Shown piece after piece: positions 7,693 through 16,064 of a stretch of 64,000 nucleotides of DNA. Numbering within the stretch: the first letter of the stretch is position 1; every line of letters begins with the position of its first letter. The position numbers and the translations under genes were made by a program. The stretch is from Cytobacillus oceanisediminis (lineage in GTDB: Bacteria > Bacillota > Bacilli > Bacillales > Cytobacillaceae), in NCBI RefSeq assembly GCF_003182355.1, contig NZ_QGTW01000019.1, forward strand, positions 20,411-84,410. The letters run 5' to 3'. Under the pieces are notes generated by a model. That model was not told where the DNA came from and searched no databases. It saw nothing but the letters and a program-made list of their open reading frames with translations.

Positions 7693-8904
7693 TTATTGCT
7701 GAATATTTTCAAAGATCGTAAACATTGGGACTGCAATGGCAGCCACAATTCCTCCTACTATAAAAGCAAGGAGGACAATCATCATCGGCTCAATTAAGGA
7801 TTTGATCTGGTCGGTAGCGTTGTCGACTTCCATTTCATAAAAATCCGCTACTTTATCGAGCATTTGGTCGAGTGTCCCTGATTTTTCACCTACTAAAATC
7901 ATATGTGAAACCATAGGAGGGAATGCCCAATGCTTTTCCATTGGAATCGAAATGGACTGCCCTTTTTCAATTGAAATTCTTGCTTCCTTTATTACCTGTG
8001 CCAGTACTTCATTTCCCATTATTCTTTCGACAATAGTCAAAGATTGCAGAATCGGCACCGAAATTGCAAACAAGGAGCTCAAGGTTCTGGTCATTTTAGC
8101 AATCTCAGCTTTTTGAAGAAGCTTTCCAAAGATCGGAAGCTTAAGAAGGACATAATCAAAATAATATTTTGTTCTTCGATTTGATTGCAAATTGCGAATG
8201 GAAAGGATTATCAGTACAGCAGCAGAGAATAGAAACCACCAATAACCGCTAAAAACGTTACCCATTCCAAGTACCATCCTAGTGATAAGAGGCAGTTCTC
8301 CATCAAACGAAACAAACATATCAGCAAATACTGGAACAACCGTTGATAATAAGAAGATTACGATAACAATGGAAATAAGCCCTACTGTTAAGGGATATGC
8401 CATGGCTGATTTCACTTTTTGGCGGGTATTGTGCTGTTTTTCATAATAAACAGCCAGTCTTTCCAATATCTCATCCATATTTCCTCCAGCTTCGCCTGCC
8501 CTCATCATATTTATAAAAAGGGGCGGAAAGATTTTACGGTGATTTTCCGCTGCTTCTGAAAAAGGTTTCCCTCCTTCAAGCCCTTCAGCTACATCTTTTA
8601 ACGCTTTTTCCAGCAATTTGCTTGATGTCTGCCTTGATAATAAATAGGTGGCTTCAGCTAAAGTGATTCCTGCTTTGAGAAGTGTGGAAAATTGCCGGAT
8701 ATATACGACAAGGTCTTTATGTTTAACCTTGCTTGGCCCTAGCTTAATTTCCTTATGCAAGAAGCCTTTTAGTTCTTCTATGGACGTGACCGCTATTTCT
8801 TGTTCCTTTAGTTTCCCAACAGCCTCTCTTCTATTTTCCGCCGTCAGTTTTCCATCTTTTCGCCTGCCTTTTTTATCTCTGCCGGTATAACGGAAAACTG
8901 GCAT
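7693..8904 (-). CDS. pilC: Type IV pilus inner-membrane platform protein PilC
   Basis: This 403-residue GspF/PilC family protein starts with the usual MPVFRYTGRDKKGR motif. It has two tandem T2SSF domains, each helical, with membrane helices near residues 170-195, 220-242 and 370-395. PilC is the polytopic membrane platform that couples the PilB and PilT motors to pilin addition and removal. The characteristic GGNMDEILERLAVYYE and SGTLDQMLDKVADFYE repeats are both present. Its ATG overlaps the pilT stop by one base. It is distinct from the competence protein ComGB, which is normally encoded elsewhere with comGA. Confidence 0.95.
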   Translation of the reverse strand: MPVFRYTGRDKKGRRKDGKLTAENRREAVGKLKEQEIAVTSIEELKGFLHKEIKLGPSKVKHKDLVVYIRQFSTLLKAGITLAEATYLLSRQTSSKLLEKALKDVAEGLEGGKPFSEAAENHRKIFPPLFINMMRAGEAGGNMDEILERLAVYYEKQHNTRQKVKSAMAYPLTVGLISIVIVIFLLSTVVPVFADMFVSFDGELPLITRMVLGMGNVFSGYWWFLFSAAVLIILSIRNLQSNRRTKYYFDYVLLKLPIFGKLLQKAEIAKMTRTLSSLFAISVPILQSLTIVERIMGNEVLAQVIKEARISIEKGQSISIPMEKHWAFPPMVSHMILVGEKSGTLDQMLDKVADFYEMEVDNATDQIKSLIEPMMIVLLAFIVGGIVAAIAVPMFTIFENIQQ

Positions 8905-9944
8905 TAAAAGTCACTCTCCTGCAAATATTGGGCTGCAGTGTTTTTATCAATTTTTCCTTTTTCCGATAGGTGTTTGACAGCCATTCCGAGCGTTTCCATT
9001 CCAGAGGCCTTGCTTGTTTGCATGACACTGTGTATTTGATGGATCTTCTCATTGCGGATCAAATTGCGTATGGCAGCGTTATTAATCATAATTTCTAATG
9101 CAGCTACCCTTCCATCCTTTGAGATCGCAGGGAAAAGACGCTGTGAAATGATTGATGTAAGAACGGAGGCTAGCTGGATCCTTACCTGGGACTGCTGACC
9201 GGGCGGAAAAACGTCAATGATTCGGTCAATTGTAGACGGCGCATCCGTTGTATGAAGGGTTCCGAGCACCAAATGACCTGTTTCTGCAGCTGTTATCGCC
9301 GTTGAAATGGTTTCCAGATCCCGCATTTCCCCTACCAGGATGATGTCAGGATCCTGCCGTAAACAGGCTCTTAGGCCATTGGCGAAGCTTTTTGTATCAA
9401 ACCCTACTTCCCTCTGATCAATAATGCTTGTCCCATGATTGTGAAGGTATTCAATAGGATCTTCAAGGGTAACTATATGCCTCTTCATATTTTTGTTGAT
9501 ATAGTCTATCATCGCAGCTAAAGTAGTTGATTTTCCGCTTCCGGTTGGTCCTGTCACCAGAACAAGCCCCTGGGGTTTTCCTGCTATTTCCTTTAAGACA
9601 TTTGGTAGTCCAAGCTCCTCCAGCGCCGGGATTTTAGTTGGGACAACGCGTATCGCCAAACTAACTGACGAGCGCTGATGATAGGCATTAATCCGGAAGC
9701 GTGAAACACCTGGAATTCCATATGAAAAATCAAGTTCACCGTTTTCCTTAAAGGTCTCCCATAGTGTCTCAGGAATAATGGCTTTTGCCATTTCTTCCGT
9801 ATCCTGTGGTTTAATTATTTCCTTCCCGTATTGCTTTAAATCTCCATGCAGACGCATAATCGGAGGAACGCCTACAGTTAAATGAATATCTGAGGTGCCT
9901 AATTCATAGGCTGCTGTCAATATATAGTCTAATCGCTCTTTCAT
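8904..9944 (-). CDS. pilT: Pilus retraction ATPase PilT
   Basis: PilT is the hexameric retraction motor that drives twitching. The 346-residue protein has a Walker A GPTGSGKST (residues 132-140), Walker B IILVGEMRD (201-209), the His box GHLVLGTLHTTDA, and the PilT-specific C-terminal AIRNLIR motif (291-297), where the usual following Glu is Asn. The absence of the MshEN domain and tetra-Cys region separates it from PilB. B. subtilis lacks pilT, so its presence indicates a retractile pilus rather than the competence pseudopilus only. A strong TAGGAGG ribosome site precedes the ATG. Confidence 0.95.
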   Translation of the reverse strand: MKERLDYILTAAYELGTSDIHLTVGVPPIMRLHGDLKQYGKEIIKPQDTEEMAKAIIPETLWETFKENGELDFSYGIPGVSRFRINAYHQRSSVSLAIRVVPTKIPALEELGLPNVLKEIAGKPQGLVLVTGPTGSGKSTTLAAMIDYINKNMKRHIVTLEDPIEYLHNHGTSIIDQREVGFDTKSFANGLRACLRQDPDIILVGEMRDLETISTAITAAETGHLVLGTLHTTDAPSTIDRIIDVFPPGQQSQVRIQLASVLTSIISQRLFPAISKDGRVAALEIMINNAAIRNLIRNEKIHQIHSVMQTSKASGMETLGMAVKHLSEKGKIDKNTAAQYLQESDF

Positions 9945-9954
9945 TTTTTTCCTC

Positions 9955-11601
9955 CTAATCCCTCAGTGCCACTCTCAGTACTTCTTCCACTGTAGTCATT
10001 CCACTTTTTGCCTTTAACAAGCCATCATCGATAAGAAAAATCATGCCGCTTTTCATTGCATACTCTTTTATGTCACTCAATGGTCTATTATTTGTCATTA
10101 AACTCCTGATATAATCATCCATCTCGAGGACTTCATGGATCGCCATACGGCCGCGATACCCAGTATTTTGGCAGTTTGGACAGCCTTTTCCTTTATATAG
10201 TTTATCGACCTTAATTCCTCTGTCTTTAAACAAATTCACTTCCATTTCGGAAGGCTCATAGGAAAATGCACATTCCTTGCATATTCTCCGGATTAATCGC
10301 TGAGAGACAATACCAGTCAGAGAGGATACCACCAGATAAGGTTCTATATCCATATCCAGCAAACGCGGTATGGTTGAAAGCGCACTGTTGGTGTGCAAAG
10401 TACTGAACAGTAAGTGTCCGGTTAGTGAAGCCCTAATCGCAGTATCAGCCGTCTCTTTATCACGGATTTCTCCAATCATAATAATATTCGGATCCTGTCT
10501 CAGGATCGACCGGAGCCCGCTAGAAAATGTAAGACCGATAGACTGGTTGACTTGAACTTGATTAATTCCGAAAATCTGGTATTCGACAGGATCTTCAACT
10601 GTAATGATGTTCACATTGTCTGTGTTTAAATGGTTCAATGCTGCATATAGAGTTGATGATTTCCCGGATCCGGTAGGACCGGTTATAAGCACCATTCCTG
10701 AAGGTTTTTCAATCATTGAAACAAATTTTTGCAGGTTCACACGATTAAAACCCAGGTTTGAAAGTTTTAGCAGGATACTGGATAAATCGAGTATCCGTAA
10801 AACAACCTTTTCTCCATCTACGGTAGGGAGCAGTGAAATGCGAAGGTCTATTTTCACATGATTAATTTCAAGCTTTATTCTTCCATCCTGCGGCAAACGG
10901 GTTTCGGTCACATTTAAATTAGCCATGATCTTAATACGGGCAACCAGCAGGCTGAAAATATTTTTGGATAGCTCGCGCTCTGTGCGAAGCAAACCATCTA
11001 CCCGATAGCGGACAAGTATTTTTTTCTCTTGAGGATCAATATGAATATCACTTGCCTTCATTTGGACACCGGTTGATAGTATCTGATTTACAAGCCTGAT
11101 CGCCGGTGCCTGCTCACTATCCAAGTCATCTCCATCTATTTCGGTTAGATCGAGGTCCTCAAATGTCTCATTTAAATTATAGTATTTATGTATAGCGGAA
11201 ATAATCTCGTCTCGCTTTGCTATAACGGGAGTAATCTGCAGACCTGTTGATAAACGCATATCATCCAGCGCAAAATAATCCATTGGATCATTCATGGCCA
11301 CAATAAGCTGCGTTCCGTCCTTCTTAATGGGCATCAAATTATTTCTTAGTGCAAAATCCTTGGATATTAAAGTAACCATCTTTGAATCGACAGGATAGTT
11401 AAAGAGACTAATATGCGGAATGCCAAGCTGAAATTCCAGCACCTCAATCAGCTGCTGTTCACTGATATATCCTCTTTCTAAAAGGGCATCTCCCAGCTTT
11501 TGGCCATCTTTTTTAGTTGTGAGCGTTTTCTGAAGCTGATCCTCAGAGAGCATCCCTGATTCAACTAGCAGGTCTCCTAATCGTTTCCGCTTATTTGTCA
11601 T
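9955..11601 (-). CDS. pilB: Pilus extension ATPase PilB with MshEN-type N-terminus
   Basis: PilB powers pilin polymerisation. Residues ~7-58 contain two tandem MshEN motifs, RLGDLLVESGMLSEDQL... and KLGDALLERGYISEQQL...LEFQ, which in MshE and related proteins bind c-di-GMP. The first motif ends in Lys where the consensus has Gln; the second is canonical. Then come the N2 domain, Walker A GPTGSGKSS (about residue 308), Walker B IIMIGEIRD, the GHLLFSTLHT His box and a zinc tetra-Cys (CKEC...CPNC). The ATG at 11601 has AAAGGTG before it; a GTG nine bases upstream gives a three-residue longer form. It is the first of the pilB-pilT-pilC block. Confidence 0.95.
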   Translation of the reverse strand: MTNKRKRLGDLLVESGMLSEDQLQKTLTTKKDGQKLGDALLERGYISEQQLIEVLEFQLGIPHISLFNYPVDSKMVTLISKDFALRNNLMPIKKDGTQLIVAMNDPMDYFALDDMRLSTGLQITPVIAKRDEIISAIHKYYNLNETFEDLDLTEIDGDDLDSEQAPAIRLVNQILSTGVQMKASDIHIDPQEKKILVRYRVDGLLRTERELSKNIFSLLVARIKIMANLNVTETRLPQDGRIKLEINHVKIDLRISLLPTVDGEKVVLRILDLSSILLKLSNLGFNRVNLQKFVSMIEKPSGMVLITGPTGSGKSSTLYAALNHLNTDNVNIITVEDPVEYQIFGINQVQVNQSIGLTFSSGLRSILRQDPNIIMIGEIRDKETADTAIRASLTGHLLFSTLHTNSALSTIPRLLDMDIEPYLVVSSLTGIVSQRLIRRICKECAFSYEPSEMEVNLFKDRGIKVDKLYKGKGCPNCQNTGYRGRMAIHEVLEMDDYIRSLMTNNRPLSDIKEYAMKSGMIFLIDDGLLKAKSGMTTVEEVLRVALRD

Positions 11602-11653
11602 TTTTGTCACCTTTTAAAGAAATTATTTGTAAATCAACACTAAGCTAAATGTG

Positions 11654-12778
11654 TTAATTATAGGATGGATCCAATTCTATTTCCCCGCCTTCTCCAGGCT
11701 GTGGAGAAGTCCACTCTGGCGGAGCCGGAAAATCTCCAGTGAACGTCACTGTACCCAATGCCCAAATTCCAGCGCTAAGCCCGTCAGTATTTTTACAGCT
11801 CATTCCGGCAGGCAATATGTTAATATCCTCAATTTTAATATTAATTCCTTCCCGAAGATGGGCAGTGCCTTGAATGCACATTAGAGATGAGTTTCCGCTG
11901 CCAACCAGCTTCCCTATATCATCACCGTAGAAATATGCATCTCCTATTACTACAGTTTTCGAATTTGGCTTGCTGTCTATATCATTAAAATAAGCACTGC
12001 CATTTTCCACTTCAATGACACTATGGTTTGATAAAGTTGCCAAACCGCTCACGTAAAAATCTCCCTTGGCAATTAAAGTGGTTGCGTTATCCATTGTTAG
12101 CGGTCCGGCAGTATATAGATTATTTACATAGACCTCTGATTTGTCACTTATTGTAACTGGACCGGTAGAATAGACATCACACGGCGTATCCGGATTATTG
12201 TCACAGTTGTTAGGATCTGATTCAACTGGAGGGGGTGGCGTTGTGCCTGGAAGGCCGATTCCCCCTTCAGATGTCCAGCTGAAGTCCTTTTCTTCCTCCT
12301 GATAAGGCTGAGTCTCTTCAATCTCTCCGTTACCACTGGTAAGCCTGTATGTTAGGCGAATTACGCCATTTCCGTTTGCATCCTGGGTCACTATAAACTG
12401 ATAGGAAACTTTAAAAAAGGTATCCGGACGATTATTCATATTTACTCTGAATTCAAAAAAATTATTAAGCCCACTATTCACTGGAATGCCCATTTCAGCT
12501 AGATTATAATTTAAGTGCCCTTCCAAGCTGTTTCTTGCTTCTTGGACTGTATCGCCAGTAAGCGGCTGTGCAATTGCCAGTTTTAACGTTTCATTGAAAA
12601 ACTCCAAACCCATTTCAGCTAAGTGGGTTGTCTGAACATCATTGTGGCTTTTGGCTATTTGTCCTGCTGAATTGACATTCGCTCTTATCAGTACAGTAGT
12701 AAAAATAAAAATCAAAGAAATAGAAAGCAGTATATATATAAGGGTGTATCCTTTTTCATTACAGTATTTCCGATGCAT
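11654..12778 (-). CDS. Large PilX/GspK-like minor prepilin lacking Glu5
   Basis: This 374-residue protein starts with a prepilin leader (MHRKYCNEKG) and hydrophobic helix YTLIYILLSISLIFIF, consistent with cleavage after Gly. Residue 5 of the mature protein is Tyr, not Glu, a feature shared with GspK and some PilX proteins that cap pilus tips. A PilX-type N-terminal region (about 1-150) is followed by a Pro-rich linker and ~180 residues of short beta-rich repeats (SEVYVNNLYTAGPLTMDNATTL, cut here to its pattern of alternating hydrophobic and Asn/Gly residues) that may form a beta-helix. It follows PilV- and PilW-like genes, giving a set analogous to the GspI-J-K tip complex. No homologue is recognised for the C-terminal part. 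Confidence 0.7.
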   Translation of the reverse strand: MHRKYCNEKGYTLIYILLSISLIFIFTTVLIRANVNSAGQIAKSHNDVQTTHLAEMGLEFFNETLKLAIAQPLTGDTVQEARNSLEGHLNYNLAEMGIPVNSGLNNFFEFRVNMNNRPDTFFKVSYQFIVTQDANGNGVIRLTYRLTSGNGEIEETQPYQEEEKDFSWTSEGGIGLPGTTPPPPVESDPNNCDNNPDTPCDVYSTGPVTISDKSEVYVNNLYTAGPLTMDNATTLIAKGDFYVSGLATLSNHSVIEVENGSAYFNDIDSKPNSKTVVIGDAYFYGDDIGKLVGSGNSSLMCIQGTAHLREGINIKIEDINILPAGMSCKNTDGLSAGIWALGTVTFTGDFPAPPEWTSPQPGEGGEIELDPSYN

Positions 12779-12791
12779 CCTGCCACCCCTA

Positions 12792-13202
12792 TTACCGTCT
12801 GTTTATAATCGTCTTTACTTCATAAGGATTCGTATCATTGTCCGGGTCTGATATTGATAAGGTGAGGTAAAAAAAATCATTTGTTTTATTTATCGATATG
12901 GAATTTGGAATATGGTATAAGAAATTGGGGTTGCCTATTGTCCAAACACGCTGGCTAGTGGTCACTTGAATGAGCCCATCCACAATGCTAATTTCGTAAT
13001 CAGGATTTTTATGGTGCACTTCAGTAAGCTCAGCAAGCACCAAGTTTGCTTCCTGCCTTAAATGGGAATGAGTTAATGTCTTGTTATAATTTGTAACGCT
13101 TCCCAAAAACACAGAACTGACTAAGCTGAAAATGATTGCAGAGATCGCAATGGCACCGAGTAATTCGATCAGTGTCATACCCTGCTCCGATTTTATCCCC
13201 AT
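12792..13202 (-). CDS. PilW-like minor prepilin
   Basis: This 136-residue prepilin starts MGIKSEQG and is expected to be cleaved before MTLIELLGAIAISAIIF, with Glu5 in place. The rest is a small beta-rich head ending YEVKTIINRR. I chose the ATG at 13202, which lies just after the TAA of the upstream PilV-like gene, with AAGGAAGGTGGG as ribosome site. The open frame extends to 13280 but that extension overlaps the neighbour in another frame. By order and N-terminus it is a PilW/GspJ-type subunit; the head sequence is too divergent for a firm assignment. Confidence 0.75.
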   Translation of the reverse strand: MGIKSEQGMTLIELLGAIAISAIIFSLVSSVFLGSVTNYNKTLTHSHLRQEANLVLAELTEVHHKNPDYEISIVDGLIQVTTSQRVWTIGNPNFLYHIPNSISINKTNDFFYLTLSISDPDNDTNPYEVKTIINRR

Positions 13203-13203
13203 T

Positions 13204-13611
13204 TTATGGCCCACCTTCCTTATAGCCAAAGGTCCTGGCCAGAAGGCTGCTATCTGTTTTAATGGACGAGGAATAAACACTTATTTCTTTAAAATATATG
13301 CTGAAGGGCGGAATTCTACCATTACTTAAATCATGAAGTTCCGGTGGTGTAACATCCTCAATAGAAACATAATACGTACTATTGCCTCTTTCAGCTGTGA
13401 ATTCAGTGTCATATGCAAACCCTAGCTGTAAATTTGCATGAACCTCTCTTGCAATATTCATTGCCTCAATCTTTTTTTCGTTTTTACTAGAAAACAGCAT
13501 GGATTGAGAATAAATTCCAAAAAACACAAGCAGGATCAATCCTATAAGTCCGATTGACGCCAACACTTCAACTAATGTAAACCCCATTTGTCCATTACGA
13601 ATCCTTTTCAT
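13204..13611 (-). CDS. PilV/GspI-like minor prepilin
   Basis: This 135-residue prepilin has leader MKRIRNGQMG and mature start FTLVEVLASIGLIGLILLVFFG, with Glu5 present. It is short, with a small head. Position as first of three minor prepilins, before the PilW- and PilX-like genes, is the common arrangement for a pilus tip or initiation complex. It begins 39 bp after the VanW-like gene. Confidence 0.75.
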   Translation of the reverse strand: MKRIRNGQMGFTLVEVLASIGLIGLILLVFFGIYSQSMLFSSKNEKKIEAMNIAREVHANLQLGFAYDTEFTAERGNSTYYVSIEDVTPPELHDLSNGRIPPFSIYFKEISVYSSSIKTDSSLLARTFGYKEGGP

Positions 13612-13650
13612 GTATTCTCACCTAATATATTTGTCTGCTTTTCATAGACT

Positions 13651-14949
13651 CTATCTTTCTCCATTAGCAAGTTCAGTAGAATCCTCAACTATTGCATCTT
13701 TCTGGCCAGCTTCAGATTCCACTACACCCTGTACTTCACCGTCTATTTTCTCACTGTCAGGTCTTTGTGTTTCAGTGGTTTCTGTTTCACTCGTCTCAGG
13801 ATAAGCGATTTTTCTTATAATAATTTCATTTACCGGCAGATAAAAATCTTCAGCAATCAGAGTCGTTTTTAACCGCTCACCCTGTGAGTTATATTCATCA
13901 CGATAAACGGAAACCAAGGATCCCTTTCTGCCTCTTCTTTCACTGCTAAAAACGTTTTTGGTATTACCTTGGTATTGAATAATTTTCTTTGGTCCGTATG
14001 TTTTTTTATTTTCAAACCGGACTTTATAACTGTTGCCAAGGTCAATCCCCAATACGGATACCTCCACAGTACTGTTGTTCACCTTATCAAATTGAATCGT
14101 GATATCACTATCATTTGGATTAAATAACATTAAATCCATTTTCTCTTTGGCCACTCTTGCTTCAAATCCTGCAGTAATTCCTTCCGGCAGCTCATTGCTA
14201 ATATACCTCTCCATAATTTGGATATTTGTCGGAAGGATTGCCTCATAAATTCCCGATGAAATTTTAGTAAGCAGCTCATTCGATAAAAACGGATCCTCAT
14301 CATTCAGCAGCTCTAAAAACGAAAAACTGTCATGGGCAGGTATAATAACTTGGCTATGTGATTCCAGCCAAGATGATAGGCTGTTTCCATCTATCTTAAT
14401 TTCCGCATTTGAAAGAAGGCTTTGTCTGTTAACTGCCCCTTCCCCCATGTGATCTGAAAGTTTAAGAACACTTACCTTTGTATTAAGAGCTCCCGCTTCT
14501 TCCTCCAATCGGGCGCGCAAGCTTTTGATATTCACATTTGACAGTATTGTTTCATCCAGAATTTTTCTCAGCTGTTCAACTAAATCCTGCTCATGTATGG
14601 TTGTATAAAGTGGATTCGCATTTCCCTGCACAGCCGCTGCAATGCTATCCTCTATATGAAATCTAAAAAGCTTCCCAGGAATATCAACTTTTTGATCTAA
14701 AAATGACAATTGGACCCCATTGGCACTTTGCCAATGGGCAATAGATTGATTCAGCCTGTTGCTTACGTCATCCTTCTGAATTCCATGAACCTCTACAGGT
14801 CCAATAAAAGTTACATCACTAAATGGGGTATCCTGCATAAATACCTTCTCATAAGCAAAAATTCCTATTCGTGAAAAAACAGTGAAAAACAGAGTGCATA
14901 TAAGGATAAGGCTAAATAATTTTAATAAAAAATGCTGATTTGCTTGCAA
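13651..14949 (-). CDS. VanW-like membrane-anchored protein of the pilus operon
   Basis: This ~432-residue protein has an N-terminal membrane anchor (FLLKLFSLILICTLFFTVF) and a large extracellular part. Residues ~230-330 resemble the VanW domain: 'SQVIIPAHDSFSFLELL', a Gly-Ile-Tyr-Glu-Ala-Ile segment in the place of the usual GGGICQVST-TLYNA, then IQIMERYISNELPEGITAGFEA and a Asp-Leu-x-Leu-x-Asn strand. The Gly-Gly-Gly-Ile-Cys core is absent, so this is a degenerate member. A basic segment follows (SSERRGRKGSLVSVYRDEY), then a Ser/Thr/Glu-rich tail. I chose TTG at 14949, 8 nt after AAAGGAGAG; the frame is open to 14973. Molecular function of VanW domains is unknown. Location as second gene of the operon implies a role in pilus biogenesis or wall passage. 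Confidence 0.6.
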   Translation of the reverse strand: MQANQHFLLKLFSLILICTLFFTVFSRIGIFAYEKVFMQDTPFSDVTFIGPVEVHGIQKDDVSNRLNQSIAHWQSANGVQLSFLDQKVDIPGKLFRFHIEDSIAAAVQGNANPLYTTIHEQDLVEQLRKILDETILSNVNIKSLRARLEEEAGALNTKVSVLKLSDHMGEGAVNRQSLLSNAEIKIDGNSLSSWLESHSQVIIPAHDSFSFLELLNDEDPFLSNELLTKISSGIYEAILPTNIQIMERYISNELPEGITAGFEARVAKEKMDLMLFNPNDSDITIQFDKVNNSTVEVSVLGIDLGNSYKVRFENKKTYGPKKIIQYQGNTKNVFSSERRGRKGSLVSVYRDEYNSQGERLKTTLIAEDFYLPVNEIIIRKIAYPETSETETTETQRPDSEKIDGEVQGVVESEAGQKDAIVEDSTELANGER

Positions 14950-14994
14950 ACTGAAAGTCTCTCCTTTTGCCAACCACTTTAGATGGTAAAAATC

Positions 14995-15864
14995 CTAGAT
15001 ATCTTTTTTATTTCTTCGGCTTAAATATAACTCTTCTAAATCATCGAAATAAACCTGAATAGTTTTTTCTGTTTCAGCTTTCTTTTCAATCCCTTTAGTC
15101 ATATCCTTAGGTAAATCTTCTAGGGACTCTTCTTCTGAAATTTGCCCGTGCTTATTTTCCTTGAACATTTCAATCCGGGCCTTCATCAGAAGTTCAGCAT
15201 CATCTTCGATTTGCAAGGATGACAGTGCAGGAATTTCCTCCCCTGATGCTTCCGGTCGGCCTTCCTCTACACTATCATTTATATACATTGGTTCTATTAT
15301 GTTTTCACTTTCATTATTGCCAGGTTCTTCAGCCGCCACTGCAGCCTCAGATTCCATAGGTGCGTTATCAATATTAGCCTCATTTAAAGGTTCCAATAAA
15401 TCCATTACGTGATATTCAGCAACAGTTTCTGGTTCTCCCAGTTGTGTTTCCGGCTCATCTTTTTTCATATGTGGCATAACTGAGTCATTAGTATGATTTG
15501 AGCTGCCCATAGGGCCTGATGAATAAAATGTATCTAAAGTTTCGGACAGCTTGGTTTTTTCCATTAAATCAGCTATTGAAAAAAGAGGCTTCGTCTCAAA
15601 AATATCTTCCTCTTTTTCATCCTCAACAAAGAAAGAGTGAGTTTTCTTGAACAATAAAAAGGAAATTAACATTGCGAGTATAGCTTGAATCAGAAAAACG
15701 ATCCAAATAGGATAAAAACCACTTCCCAATAAGCCTAATAAAGCCAGGAAAGCACTTACCATTACGATTGTTAACTTTCCTCCAATTGATAATCTCAAAG
15801 GAGTAATCAAAAGAATCGCACCAACTAAAAGAATCGATAGAATGAAGCTTATAGCCAATCCCAA
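14995..15864 (-). CDS. Hypothetical membrane protein with long acidic cytoplasmic tail (first gene of pilus operon)
   Basis: I do not recognise this 289-residue protein. It has three predicted membrane helices (about residues 4-22, 28-48 and 52-73). The remaining ~210 residues are strongly acidic and low in complexity, rich in Glu/Asp, with a mixed-charge end (QVYFDDLEELYLSRRNKKDI). Start is TTG at 15864, preceded by GGTGG at 7-nt spacing. It is followed after 21 bp by the VanW-like gene and seems to open the operon, since a strong terminator lies upstream. A -10-like TACAAT at 15913-15908 may mark the promoter, but no good -35 accompanies it. A scaffold or regulator for the pilus is only a guess from context. 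Confidence 0.6.
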   Translation of the reverse strand: MGLAISFILSILLVGAILLITPLRLSIGGKLTIVMVSAFLALLGLLGSGFYPIWIVFLIQAILAMLISFLLFKKTHSFFVEDEKEEDIFETKPLFSIADLMEKTKLSETLDTFYSSGPMGSSNHTNDSVMPHMKKDEPETQLGEPETVAEYHVMDLLEPLNEANIDNAPMESEAAVAAEEPGNNESENIIEPMYINDSVEEGRPEASGEEIPALSSLQIEDDAELLMKARIEMFKENKHGQISEEESLEDLPKDMTKGIEKKAETEKTIQVYFDDLEELYLSRRNKKDI

Positions 15865-16030
15865 ATGAAAACCACCACCCTATTTTTCCAGATAACTCTG
15901 CAATTCTATTGTAAATGATTCCAGTAAGGAAGTACCATGAATTTCTTGTCTTTTTCACAAACTAATAGAACTTAGCTCCCTCAAAATTTCCTGTTTATTC
16001 CAGTATTTCAATTATTAATAATCCATGTAA

Positions 16031-16059
16031 AAATAAAAAACCCAAGAATTTGGGTTTCT
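16031..16059 (-). terminator. Terminator after the diguanylate cyclase gene
   Basis: On the minus strand AACCCAA/TTGGGTT forms a hairpin followed by TTTTTATTTTTA, a few bases after the stop of the GGDEF gene. It separates that gene from the pilus operon. Confidence 0.88.
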
Positions 16060-16064
16060 TAAAA

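Noticed and set aside
12148..12336. Arg-rich frame inside the PilX-like gene
   Set aside because: Shadow of the real gene in another frame.
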